64,000 nt of DNA from Protonemura montana (taxonomy: Eukaryota; Arthropoda; Insecta; Plecoptera; Nemouridae), in contig OX387605.1 in NCBI GenBank assembly GCA_947568835.1, forward strand, positions 4,402,001 to 4,466,000, read 5' to 3'. A program made the position numbers and the translations under genes. The stretch's first letter is position 1. The number at the start of each line of letters is the position of its first letter. The notes beneath the pieces are model-generated. The model saw only the letters and a list, made by a program, of their open reading frames with translations. It had not been told where the DNA came from and did not search any database. Positions 14,201 through 26,800 of the stretch are shown one piece after another.

Positions 14201-17200
14201 ATTTCTTTCACCCCTCTTTGTTCGCTACTTGCTCTAATCACGCACACTAATTGCAATTATAATGTGTCGATCTAATTCTCCGGAATCTTGCCTTCGTCAG
14301 CAGGAAATGGTCTTTAATGCAAGGGAAGTGGAGGGTAGGGAGGGGAAATTGAACTTCCAATACTTGGCGTGTTTCAGACTTATAGGTACAAGCTTTTTAG
14401 CACTAACTAGTTGAATGTGATAATGGGTTGTAGATAAGAATTGTTAGTTGCAGCCTTGGGATTATCTACGAATGTAATACAAACTGAATGTACACAACTG
14501 ACCCTCTTGCCCAAAAACATATCTAAATAAGACAGTGATTGCACCTTGTTTAGTGGGAAGCTCCAGGATGGCATTAAAATAGTATTTGCTATGAGTCTTC
14601 TTACAGTTGCTCATCATGGATGGTTGCAGCTTTGAGTAACCTTGCAAGGTGATTTAATAAGATACATCTGGCCTGATTCAACGCTATCTTATCTCCTAGC
14701 CTAACCAGTGGTACTAGCTCGAAGCTACTAGCAGACAGCAACACAAATCCTAAAATTCCAATGCATTGTGTAGAGATGGCTATTACCTTTTCACACAGTA
14801 TTATATTACCTTGGTGAAAGTAAAATATGTAATAAATATAACATCTGCTATGCTTACAAGCTAGTATAATCTTTTCTTAACTAAAATGCAGGTTATCCTT
14901 CAAACAATTGTTTCCTGTGGGTTTTAGCTGCGTTAGTCCATTACTTGACCTTTGTTAGGCATTTACACTGTAGGTAATACGCTAGTTCAAAACATTCTAC
15001 ATGAACACGGTCCAGAGGTTTTGGTTACAACCCCTACAACAACACCTATTTGTTAAGTTAGCATCGCTAAAAGTAACTTTGAAAGATATCACCAGCAAAA
15101 CATGATCGATGGCCTGAAAAATGCACTGTATTTGTATTTCTCCTACAGCCAAGTCTTGTGGATATCTCTGCCAGTCCTGTCCAGCAGGTAAACCGCTTGC
15201 TTGCTCTCAACGCATGTTTCCACCAAACAGTCAAGCACTCTCACCAGCCAACCCATCACCACCACCACATCACACATTAGTGTACAAAAAAATGTTACCT
15301 GCGTTTTAAAGTCAACCGCCAAGCCTAACTAAGAGACTCGAAAGAAACTTTAAAAACAAATTTATTTTCTTTAACCAATCATCCCGATTTAAATAAACAA
15401 ACAAAGGTATAAAATGATCGTTAATATTATGTGCTAATAACTGTTTGTGGTGTACAGAGTGTGCATTGCTGACTTGCCAGTCACCTTTTATCACAGCGTC
15501 GTTATGATATCGTTGGAGTGCTCGTATGCTTCTGAGTGTATCTATGGCCGCCACGCAGAGCATGATGCGTACGTCTTCAACCACAGGGAAGAAATTGCCC
15601 TACGACCAGTGTTTCTCTCATCTTACTCTCTATTGCTATCTCTCCCTATCTCTACTTCATCTCTTCTCTCTTGGTTTATTCTTGTTTCCGTGGAAGTTAG
15701 TGTGTCGATTGATGTGTGTGTTGCAGCCCTCGTATAGGGTGGCTGCCTGTGGACAATGCTGTGCAAGAGAGGTTGTTGTCAGATGTCGTGTCTTCTCGTT
15801 GGTTGCAGGGGACTCAGGGGCTAGGTATCATGATTATTGAAGGCAAGCATGCCGAAGTTGGGCAAGGTATCTTTATCTCGGACATCCAGGAGGGCAGTGC
15901 CGCTGAACAGGTACTTTCCGTTCTCTTTTGACCCGTCTTTCATCCCGTCCTGCGTACGTTACGTTTCGTGTGCTATCGTGCAAGCGTGCGTGACTCGTTG
16001 GAATGGCTTACAGTACAAGTAGATTATATATACATATTTATTACGAGCTCGTAGCGGATCTCGTAGCTTCTGTTAGATGCATGACGACGCTTGATAATGC
16101 ACAAGCAGTCTGCCCTGTCCTAAACTCCATCCGAAGTAGATTTTTTTTAGAACATTTGATTATCTTTTTCCGCTATGCATATATTTATACAAATAATATA
16201 TATCACATTTATTGACACAAGTGTGCCAATTTTCGTGGTTTTATTTTGAAGGAAATATGTGGCAACAAGTTACAATTTTGGTACGTAACTATCACATGAT
16301 TCGTTGGTTTGTACAATTTTAAATTAACGTGATTTTTTTGTAGTATTTTTTTATGGGAGTGACTAGTTAGTAGTAAGTCACTTTTCTACTGAGCTAGACT
16401 AAGATTAATATTAAAAATATATCAATACACATATCAAATCTCTACCGTCATGTCTTCAATCCTACCCTGAATAATGAAAAACAATTTTTTTTTTCAAAAT
16501 TTTACAAAGTTTATGTAGAGCTGACAAAGTTCTGACAGCTGTGCCTCTGAATACTAAGACTCTGAATACTAAGACTCTGAATATGTGTCTCACTGTGGAA
16601 TTGGAAACTGTACGGTATTTTAACTCACCACCGAACTAAACTCGAGGTGCAGCCTTTATCTCAGGAAAATTTTAGTTTGCTGTGTCATTAGTTCAGTCCG
16701 TAATGGATACATTTTGAAACATGTAGCTAAAATTTTAATTGTATCTTCTTTGAACATGGCTAGTCATACTATTAAGCTTAGTTTACATGGATAAAAACAT
16801 TGATCAATACCTCGAGCTCAATTTATACACAGCAATAAATTGATACACTGAACATTGAAATACACATAAAAACGGGTAAAGTTGAGCGAAAAAGTCTTGA
16901 TCAGGACAATTGAGCTCAATTTTTCTCAATTAGAACAAATCCTATTTTTTGTTCAATCTTGAATTAAATGAATCAATCAGAGGCTACCTGCTCAAACCAG
17001 CAACTCTTTTTTTTGGAAATTGGCACCTTTCTCTAAATCGTAAATATTGCTTAAAAACTACTGGAAATAGTTGAAATATTTGCATTCTTTGTGAGATTTC
17101 TTATGGCGATTCAATTGGGTTTTAATGGAGAATTTTATCTAAAATTGGCTCACAAGGTGATGTTTTGCCACTTTCCAAACAAGATCACAGAAATTGATTT

Positions 17201-20200
17201 GTCAAAACAAAGTATCTCGGTGTCAGTCTCTCGGTGTCTGTCTCTCGGTGTCGGTCTCTTCTTTTTTCCGTAAAATTATGTGGGCACTAACAAGTATTTA
17301 ATCAATTTTGTGATAAACGCTAAGTTTTAAGATTTTTTGACAGCAATTTTTTTATAGCTCCGTTCATTTGTTTCCGATCTTATGATCTTGCCCACTTTGA
17401 AATATGTTCACAAAGTTTCCCCAATGCAGTGATTTATTGATCAACTCCTTGAAGTGCAAATCTTGCGCTCAAGACATTAACCATAGAATTGATCAAGGTC
17501 TTGATCCGTGTAAACTAGGCTTTAGCGTAGAAAATTAGTTGTGTAACCAAGCAAAGAATCAAAAAAGCATCAGAAAAGTTGTTGACCCTGGTCTTGAATT
17601 AGCTTGGTATTAAGGTTGCTATCTGCAGAATCCAAAGACAACTGTTTCGACTGGTTTCCTTGAAATTTGGCAATTAAAAAAAAAAAAAACTTGTGGTACA
17701 GAAACAAAGGTGTAGTTAACAATTGATTACACAATTGACCAATCTTCAATATTTCTGTGTCTTTCAATACGGCTGGTTTTGCATTAATTTAACAACGCAG
17801 AATCCTAAAAAGTGTATGTAACCGTAAACCGTTGTGCTGTTATTATGTGCACAGAGCTCTAAAAACAAAACATTTTCAAGTTGGCTCAGTAGCCTTGTGT
17901 AGAAAAATTTTTTTTTTCCAAAGAAATTATTTTAAATAGTTAACAGATAGATTTTCATTTTCTCTAGTTCTTACAGATATCCATTGCTGTAGTAAAATTC
18001 TGTGAGGTTATAAAAATACAGGGACCAAGATATTTTTAAATCCATTGACGATAGAAAAATAAATAATTTAAAGAAGCATCATTATCGTGTTATTACTGTG
18101 AATCAGAATGTAAACAAAACTGGCCGTAATTAACAAAGTTGCTGAAAAAATGTAATACCAGTTAGCTGACAAAAGAAAACCACAAACGTAGCGCATTTTG
18201 ACAACACAAAATCTCCCTACGATGCAATATTCGCAACAAATTGACAATCACAGTTTGTGTTGAGCAACTACGACATTCCAGCTAGAACATTTCGACTAAT
18301 CACATTGGTTTACGCAGGCCGGTCTAATCGTCGGCGACATGATCTTGTCAGTGAACAAAGACACCCTGCTCGGGTCCAACTATGATGCGGCCGCCTCCCT
18401 GCTCAAGAAGACTGAAGGTGTGGTCACGCTCGTCGTGTGCAACCCCAACAAGACCAAAGAGGAGGAGAAGAAGACGGAGGGCGGGCTGACGGTTGGCGAT
18501 GGCAAGTCGACGCCCGCGCGAAGCCCAACGCCAACACAGCAGCGGCCAGTGTCGCCGGCGCCGCCGGAAAAGCCTCGTAAGACTCCACTCTTAGCTTGAG
18601 ATACATCCTGGGAAGGGTTATGTTTCACTACTTGGTATACGTGCTCAAAGCTACTAATCTGGTCTTTACCTGCAAAAGAAAAAGTTTTGTATAGTTTCAG
18701 AAAAAAAATTTAAGATTGAAATGGCATCTGTACCAGACTTTTTCAAGACTCTTTAAATTTAACTCTGTACGCATTTTGGTAGTAGCACGTTAATTTTTTC
18801 ATCTGTGTGCGTCTGTTTTTACACACTAACCATTCAGTGAATTTCACCATCAGAAACTTGTGTTACAGCTTAAAGCAGTGAATTTATGACTAAGCGTAAA
18901 TATTTCTCCCCCCGCCAGAGTGTGCTTTTTCCCCACATCTGGCTCACGGTCGACCGAAATGTTTACATTAACATTGGTGTGTGTTTTTCTCTTGCTTTTC
19001 TATCTTCGCCACATCACTTTGCTTGGTCACCCATGTAAGTAACATCTTGAAGCTATTTCCTAGCATTTCATACTTAAGTTCGCATTTCACTTCCGTCAGT
19101 TTCTAGTTCCGAAACATTTCCATTCTATGTCTGGACTTAGCGAGTCTGATTCTTGCTTTTGATATTCACCATAAAGCTAACAGAAATCATCTTAACTCTT
19201 TATTCTCTTAAGTAATTTGAAGCAAGTCTAAATCACAGTTTCTTTAAAGTGAAAATTTTGCATTTTGCTTAATTTTTGTGATTAAATCTAAATGCTCTCC
19301 GTTCCTTTCAGGGATTGCCCCGAAACCAATCATGGACTCTGCTCGCTGCTCGCTGTCCCCTCCCAAATTGCCGACCCCGATCGACATTTCTTGTGCTGCC
19401 CTCGCCACTGTCGATGTCCCTATCCCGTCATCGGACACGGCGCCCCCACCCCCTGCGTTACTGGACTCTCCTGTCCCTCTCTCTCCAACACCGGATATTG
19501 CCCCATCCCTTATAACATCGGATATTGTCCCATCCCTTATAACATCGGATATTGCCCCATCCCTTATAACATCGGATATTGCCCCACCCACTTTAACATT
19601 GGATTTTGCTGCACCATCAACTCCAACATCGGATATTGTTGCCCCGCCCACTCCGACCTTGGATGCCGCTGCCTTGCCCACCCTCACCCTGGATCTCGCC
19701 CCCCAAACCGCGACTGCGTTGCAAACGGTATTGCCCGGCACACCTGACGTGTCCCCGTCGTCGACGCTGCGTCTTTCCCCGACACCGTCGATCTGCGAAG
19801 AACCCGCAGCGGACCTTGCAACCTGCGAGATCGAGACGGGCAAAGAGACAACTATCGAGATCAACCGCGAGAAGCTCGGGCTGGGACTGAGCATCGTCGG
19901 GGGCTCCGACACGCTGCTAGTGAGTTACTTTTGGTTTACTTAAACAATTTGGAATTTTCCTTACGTCAAGTTTTTATTATGCAATTTTCCAGTGCAGATT
20001 TGCGTTAAGCGAAAAATATTAGCATTTGTCCTAAAATACATCATGCCAGGTATAGATCATGACAACAAGAAATGTTTTGAAACATATATTAAAAGATGGA
20101 CCAATTTGTTTTCTCCTATAAAATAAACTCATAGGCCCTTTGGATCCCTTTCCTCCACAAATGGCGTCTTTCATTAACTGAACTTTGCTTTTCAGAGGCG

Positions 20201-22581
20201 CTTAATGATCTCTAAATTGGCACCCCTTAAAACTCCACTATGATTTCTTCATTTGCTATTCAGAACAGTGTTCTAAAACCACAGAAGTGAAAAGGATTAT
20301 GGGGAGTTACACATACCCAATTTGTCCAGTACATTTTTCTGGACCCTTACTAAGGGAGGGATTTTAATGATAACTTCGTAATTTATTCCTTGGGACCCAT
20401 CAGCTAAAGCAAACAAGTAGTCATTTAAAATCTAGCTAAATGTTTCATTCTATGCAAGTAATAATTCTATTTAGGTTTTTCTGTGAAACAAACTGATAAT
20501 TTTTTGTCTGCTAGGGAGTGGTTGCGATTCAAGAGATCTACCCTGACGGGGCTGCAGCAAAGGACAACCGACTAAAACCGGGTGACCAGATTCTGGAGAT
20601 CAACGCAGAGGACTGCCGATCGATACCTCATGCCAAAGCGTTAGCTGCTTTGCGACAAATACCTGCAAAAGTATGTTGACCCAACATTTAAATTATGTTT
20701 ACGCTAATATTTTTTGCCAGTATTTATTTCTGGTATGAGTCGGACAAAGAGAAATGGAATGAAATAATAAATAGAGATGAGATTGAAAAGAACGAAAATG
20801 AGATGTTTGTGGTTTTGAAAAATATATTATAAACATTGGCAATGTTGTAGGCAAGAAGCCTAAAATATGACATTTTTACTCGTTTCTTGGAAGTGGAAAA
20901 GATAATTGATTAATTGAAATATAATTGATTGTTCACGCATGTAGTGCTTAAATTTAAAAAAAATGTTATAGAAAGAAAGTAGAACTAAATGGAAGGTATT
21001 GAAAATTTTAGAATTTTCAACCAAATGCTCTAACCGTTTATCCTTCTAATTTGCCTATATGCTCTGCTTTTTTTTACTATTATACATCCTATAATAACCA
21101 GGCAATTGATGAAAACATACTCTAAATATCTATTTGAATTCCTCATGCTCTAAGAGAATTAGTTTGCAGCCTTTCTTGTTGACTTAGGTAACATGGCACA
21201 TGCCCAGAAAAGTTCTCACTTGCATGATGTACTAAACTGAAAATCTGCTTCATTAAAAAAAAAAAATTTTTTTTTTACAACTTATTTCCAGGTCAAGATG
21301 ATAGTTTTCCGAGACGAAGCCTTAACCAAAGATGACAACATCCTCGACTCAATCGACGTGGAGTTAACGAAGAAATCGGGCAAGGGCCTGGGTTTGAGCC
21401 TTGTTGCACGCAAGTCAGGCACTGGAGTATTCATTGCGGATGTGGTAAGCTCACGTAAAAAGCACCTCATTTACAAGGATGGAAAATGAAGCGTGTCAAT
21501 TTCAATTTCAAGAGTTAATACTTTCCTGGACCGTTCGCTGCTATAAACTGTTTAGAAAATCAATGAGCAGATTTCAAACTAGCTATGGGAACATCCTATG
21601 TTCCTTTCATTGACTTTCATTTGACTTTTTATTGACTTTCATAACTAGATAGATTATGTTGATCATGATATAATACATGTACTAAATGAAGATCGATTAG
21701 GTTTTTCATGAAAACTGCTAGGTACGATTGTTTACGGTGTAATTACTGCTTGTGTTCTACCCCTCATTTTTTGCCATTACAATGTTTGAGATTTGGTCAC
21801 AATATATTTTCAATTCTGTGACTGCAATCTACAATCAATGTAATGACTACAATTAAAACAACAGTCTTGTGACATCGCCTTGTGGTTGTGGTTGTTACAG
21901 CTCGCCGGGGGAGTCGCTGACTCTGACGGAAGGCTGCTCAAAGGTGACCAGGTTTTGTCTGTCAACGGGCAAGATCTGAAATCTTCGACGCAGGAGGAGG
22001 CAGCCGCGGTGCTCAAAACGGCAGCGGGGAAAGTCACCATCAAGCTGGGTCGGCTAAAGACTGGAGCAAGGGGCGTCGCTGCTATTGCTGCCAAGTGAGT
22101 CGAATGCACGAGTAAAATGAGCTAGAAACGTACTTGTAACAATGCAAAAATCTTGTTGTTGGTTCTCATGACAAAGCAAAGTTCTAGAGCAATTTATGCT
22201 GTACTTTTAATGAGGCAAAATAAAAATGGAAAAACTGGGTAGTAAAAGAAACACATCATTTCTTGTCTCCAGTTTAAATTTTTCTCAGCTGCACTCTAAC
22301 CCAAGCTTAATACGTTTCTTAGGTTTGTAGATATTTCATTTTATAGTTTTTTTATTTTGTTTTTCAATTAGGGTAGATGCTTGGTGTTTTCCTAGGTGCA
22401 TATATTCTGCTTGTTGCGTCTTGTTTATAGGGAGAGTAGTTTGACCCCGGGCATGCTACCCAACAGTGCCGAGAACGGAACGTTGTCGACATCTGCTCAG
22501 AGTTTCCCACGTTACGTCTCCAAGAGGGAAGCACTCATCCGACAGTTTACCAACTGGTCGTTTCGCAGGAGAAATTTGTAG
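5281..22581 (+). CDS. Multi-PDZ scaffold protein, MPDZ/PATJ-like (3' part)
   Basis: Proposed exons: 5281-5375, 13200-13269, 13686-13742, optional 15149-15187, 15809-15910, 18318-18576, 19312-19919, 20515-20670, 21292-21444, 21901-22094, 22431-22581. All have GT-AG borders and joining phases. The 615 codons (without the optional exon) encode the end of one PDZ (ASAIIKG segment), a second PDZ (TQGLGIMI loop, [12 protein letters not shown] strand), a low-complexity linker with nonapeptide repeats, a third PDZ ([10 protein letters not shown] loop) and a fourth ([24 protein letters not shown]). The order and the FRDEA, VKPIT and GRLKTG joints resemble the C-terminal PDZ series of MPDZ/INADL scaffolds, which assemble polarity and junction complexes at the membrane. 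Vertebrate MPDZ has two further PDZs after this point; none was found, so the protein either ends in a short basic tail at 22581 or uses other exons. The 5' end lies outside the recognised region. Confidence 0.82.
9205..9500. promoter_or_regulatory. CpG-rich block inside the first long intron, possible internal promoter
   Basis: Within the 7.8-kb intron 5376-13199 this block is CpG-rich and GC-rich, with GCCGTGCCGTGC and CGTCGTCGTCG runs, and it contains a CAGTTT initiator-like site near 9327. It may be an internal promoter giving a short isoform of the scaffold. There is no TATA box and no convincing downstream first exon, so this is a composition-based suggestion. Confidence 0.22.
10290..10344 (+). 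mobile_element. 3' tail fragment of the 5S-like SINE family
   Basis: The segment shares CAGTGCC and TGTCAAAACAGTGCGTC with the 3' part of the longer element at 59421-59804, in the same order and orientation, followed by an A/C-rich tail. The region just before it, about 10220-10260, also resembles the element loosely. It lies in the first long intron of the scaffold gene. Confidence 0.5.
15149..15187 (+). other. Candidate 39-nt cassette exon in the second PDZ
   Basis: A pyrimidine-rich acceptor (TCTCCTACAG) and a donor (CAG/GTAAAC) flank exactly 39 nt reading [13 protein letters not shown]. Both ends are in phase 0, and so are the neighbouring exons (13742 donor and 15809 acceptor), so inclusion or skipping keeps the frame. 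Without it the PDZ reads ...[13 protein letters not shown]..., which matches the family. With it, 13 residues are added just before the GLGI carboxylate-binding loop. It is therefore most likely an alternative exon, if it is real. Confidence 0.5.
16545..16586. repeat. 15-bp tandem repeat, about 2.8 copies
   Basis: The unit CTCTGAATACTAAGA repeats head to tail in the intron between the exons at 15910 and 18318. It is a short minisatellite with no further signal. Confidence 0.8.
17214..17258. repeat. 14-bp tandem repeat, about three copies
   Basis: The unit TCTCTCGGTGTCNG repeats with small changes in the same scaffold-gene intron. Simple expansion is the likely origin. Confidence 0.75.
19485..19700 (+). 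repeat. Coding minisatellite: nonapeptide repeats in the PDZ linker
   Basis: A 27-nt unit coding SDIAPSLIT is repeated almost perfectly three times. It then decays into 27- and 30-nt variants ([44 protein letters not shown]). All changes keep the reading frame. The segment lies in the large exon 19312-19919, between two PDZ domains, and predicts a flexible Pro/Ser/Thr-rich spacer. The near identity of the first units suggests recent expansion, and copy number probably varies between individuals. Confidence 0.9.
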
Positions 22582-22775
22582 TAGAAACACACATGCACAT
22601 TGTACAAAACAAAACGTCATATTTATCAATTATATCACTCTATGCAAGAACGAGTTTTCCTTTTTTTTTTTTAAATTGCCTTACAATCATATTTTCTTTG
22701 AACATCACTAATGTTCCTATTCTTCTGTTGCTAATTTCTTCTTCTCTTTCCTTCCTGTGCTTTCAATCTCGTCAG

Positions 22776-23277
22776 GAAATAGATCATGAAGCCTGGACCA
22801 TCCAAAGGTGAGTGAAGCGATAGTCAATTCATCAGTTTTTTTATTGTCACATAAAGCCAGTAATTTTAAAGTAAATTTTCTGGTTACAGCAATTGCTTCA
22901 GTGTCATCGTCATTGATATATAATATTTGCAAGTTTTCTTTGATTTATTTTTGCTGCCTATGATTCAACTATCAATGATTTAAAACATTCAGTCATCCAT
23001 CCACCAAAAATAGATTAAAAATGAAATATTTTTACCCCAAGTTCTCAGCTCTTGCAGCCAAACTGGATGTACATGTAAAGTATGTGTACAATGACTGTTT
23101 CTGTGCAGGGCTGACTACGCTGGGACTCGTGGAGCGAGAAAGTGGTGCCGTGTGGTTGCGGCACAAAGGGACGGCGGCGCATGCACCCACGATCGGGCAG
23201 AGTGCCGGGCGTGGACGCTATGCAGGGTTTCAAGGGGACCACAGATTAAATTGTTACTGTCGAAGATTTCACTTTAG
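22776..23277 (+). other. Candidate alternative 3' exons of the multi-PDZ gene
   Basis: A long pyrimidine tract and CAG precede a 32-nt segment at 22776-22807 that ends in a strong donor (AAAG/GTGAGT). A second acceptor (TTTCTGTGCAG) precedes a GC-rich segment from 23109. Joined, the only open phase reads EIDHEAWTIQR and continues for about 55 codons to a stop at 23277. I do not recognise this peptide. Direct joining of exon 21901-22094 to 22776 would give an immediate stop, so another connecting exon or a non-coding role is needed. These may be 3' UTR exons or a lineage-specific tail. Confidence 0.3.
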
Positions 23278-23848
23278 ACCTCGAGTTTTCACTTGAAATT
23301 TTGCTACTGCAGTTTGGTTGGTATCTACCATTTTGCTTTTTTGAAGTCTGTTGATGCTAAATAGTTTGACATGTTATATAAATCTAAAAAAATATGTTGC
23401 CAAATTATCGTGGAAGCTATTTCCGTTTTGACCTATTTATTACGATTTTTAGTGCGGTCAACAGAGCATGCAGGTGATAAGTAAGTGCTGGAGGCTCTGC
23501 GTACTTTTAGCTTTTGAAAACAAGTCAACCCATCTGATAGCTAGTCATTGATTACTTTATGAAATGATTGGGCTGAATTTGCCTTCTCAATGTGGAAGAA
23601 GCCAACAAGACTCGTTTCAGAGTTGTTCACTTTGTAGCTAAACAATATGAATTAAATTAGGATGTTGTTTTTGCTGTAGTACTCATTTCAATAGGTAACA
23701 GTTAATAATTAACGGCAAATGGGACAGCAAGTGCCTATGTAAATACACTCGTCAAGATTCAGCTGCTTATGAATGTCGCCAGCAAGACAATGGATGCTAC
23801 GTTCGACTGTCGCGTCGCAAGTGGAGCGTATCGTGCTGCTTCACAACA

Positions 23849-23854
23849 AATAAA
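23849..23854 (+). terminator. Polyadenylation signal AATAAA, probable end of the multi-PDZ transcript
   Basis: A canonical AATAAA is followed directly by a GT-rich segment (GTGTTCATGTGA). It is the best such signal after the last plausible coding exons and before the AT-rich intergenic region. Confidence 0.45.
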
Positions 23855-23875
23855 GTGTTCATGTGATAAACTGAT

Positions 23876-26800
23876 CAAACTAATAGAATTCCATCTTCCA
23901 TTGCTCGCTCGTATGTTGCATTCTTCTGTTAACTAAGTGAGATATGTAAAGCAATCGGCCATTTTCAAGAACAATTGCAGCACATACATAAACGAGAAAC
24001 TGAAATCAAGTGGGAATATGTTCCGATCCAAGAATGCGTCAAAAAGGAGCATTTATTATTATGAAAATAATGTACCTCTTAATTGTCTGTTTTGAAGTCA
24101 CCATCATTTAACATTTCTAGAAATTCAAGTTTAAAGTTTACCAATTATAATAATTAGATATAAATATGCCCTCAATGTTCACTTGTCAAATTATAATTAA
24201 GAACAATCTTATTATATAAGAATCCATGCAAAAAGAAGTTTGAAATCTCGGTCAGAATTCAAAATATAATGACATAGTAATGCCTAAACTGTTATATATA
24301 TATACTGAGGGGGACACATGGAAAATAAATTTAAATTGTGCATGTTTAGGCTATTATATAGTTGTTATAATCATATCACCAAACATTATTTAATAGTGGA
24401 CAGAATGGCAAATGCTATATATTATAATATGTGTAAAACTGTTTATTGTTAAATCATATTATATTCATCACACAGAAATTACTTGTCTGTTGATTGCTGT
24501 GGTGCACCATATCCTAGACCCTAACAAAGGGTAGATTACTCGACGGTATGCAGTCCTAGAAATTTTGAGCAGTATCCATTATCGCCGCGCTTTAATTCAT
24601 ATACGGTGTATTAGTTTGAAATTATAAACACAGAGGGCAGGTCAATCGACGGTACATAACGGTACATGATCTCAGGGATTTAGACCAATATCCATCTCGC
24701 ACTTTTCGAAGCGTTTTGGACGATTTCGGCCGACAAGTTAGCCTGGCGTGTAGGCAATCCCTTGGCATTTATGTGTACCATCGGTTGCCTATATTAAGGC
24801 TTCAATTTATTTGTGGTGTTGGGAGTATTTTCCATTATCACCGCGCTTTTATTCATATACGGTGTATTAGTTTGAAATTATAAACACAGAGGGCAGGTCA
24901 ATCGACGGTGCATAACGGTACATGATCTCGGGGATTTAGACCAATATCCATCTCGCACTTTTCGAAGTGTTTTGGACGATTTCGGCCGACAAGTTAGCCT
25001 GGCGTGTAGGCAGTTTCGTAGCATTTATGTGTACCACCGGTAGCCTGTCTTCAGGCTTCAATTTAATTGTGGTTTTTAATGAAGTTTACCGTTTTACCAC
25101 GGTCAGGGAAATGCTTCAGGCCAAGCTTCAGGTAGATTTTTTAAACGCACGGACGTAGCGAAAAATGTGATGACAATAGTTAGATCTTCTGGTTAGGTTA
25201 GGCAAGTAAAAAAGAAGAAAATAACTGCGTGTATCTTCTACGGCTCCAATCTCTCTCCTGAAAAATGATAATGTAAAAATGATTTGGATTCAAGAGAGCA
25301 ATTTGAGATTTAAAAATAATGATGATTGAACAGGAATGTTGCACCAAAGGTTATATTGGTTATATTTTAATACATTTGATTCTGGGGAAACCGGAACGTC
25401 TGGTCACCTGAGCCCAATAAGTACTACCAGGATAGGTGAATGAAAGCAGGACCTGGAATGGATAACAACAAAACGACTTGAATAATACCCTCCGCTTTGA
25501 TACGACATGACTCTCCTTGCAATTCTACCCTCATAAACACCGATCACGGGGCACCAGTCGCCATCTAAATTTTCCATTAAAATATCGACAAAAGAACCTT
25601 GATACTTCTAGGCTGGTAGTGAAGTTGGCCGTGCGATCAACATCAACCTTCGGTCGGCAGAGCGTTCCTGATTTGTAGGAGCATTGGTTAGATTATAGAT
25701 AGTTCGTACCAGGTGCTTGTGATGGCACATGAGCGTCAGTTTAGCGTGCTAGAACCAAGGGGTGCTAGATTGACTCACCTGTAAGAAAAAAGTACGTGAT
25801 CTACAGACATAATTATGAAATAAAGAATTTCCAATTGAAATTAGTTAGGCAAGCCATTTTGCTGTGGACAAAATCAGGAGATGCGATGGTAAAGTCCGTA
25901 TGAAATACCCAAGTTACACTTCCACGCACATTTATTTAATGCTCACTTCCCTGCCTGCATACACTTGATTCCCAACTGGCCAACAATTCACATTCTTATC
26001 ATAACAGTAAAAAATAATCAACTGCCGAGAAATCCTGCGGAAAGCGTCGAGCACATTTCGGCTCCAGGTGGCAGAACACTGAAGAAGAATGTATATAAAT
26101 ATCACATCTGTCAATCAACAGTTTTGATCCCCATGCAACTTATGTCTAGGGTCCAAGCGTATGCACATGCCAGAAACGTCACAAATGTTTAGATAATACA
26201 CATTATCGACGAATTATTTTTCGCAGAGAGCATTTGATGGCAAACACTGAAAAACTAAGATGATTTGCTTGCAAGACATAGAAATAGAATGTGGTAGTAA
26301 ATGACATTATTTTACAAAACATTTACAGTTACCTTGACACCATAACAGAAACCTGAATACATGAAAAAGGTTTGTGCTGGGAATGTAGATGAATATTACA
26401 GAAATAGCAGATAGTCAATAGTAACAAATCACAACTGTTTAATCAAAGACTGTACATCATTTATAAATGCAGTGATAATCAAAGTGGTATGCCAGGACTA
26501 AGATTCAGGCCAAACTTTGTCTGCTACAAGCTAGTTAAGTGATAGGGCCCAGATCGTGGAAGCCATTAATTTATTTGCACATCTTGCTTTGTTGAACAAA
26601 CATACACTTCTACAATGCCTCAAGATTGCACGAGTAATATTGCACCCAGCAGCGTATGATCGAGAATTAATGATCCGTGATTATCACTTTTCACTTTCTT
26701 GTACAGATCATCATAGATATTGATGTGTTACCTTTCAATGCGTAACGAATGTATCGATGAGGAATGACAATAGGTAATATGTTGAAAAATTATCAGAAAA

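Noticed and set aside
15727..15910. Longer version of the PDZ exon using the acceptor before 15727
   Set aside because: The added 82 nt would shift the frame relative to the upstream phase 0 exons, while the acceptor at 15808 restores the family sequence exactly.
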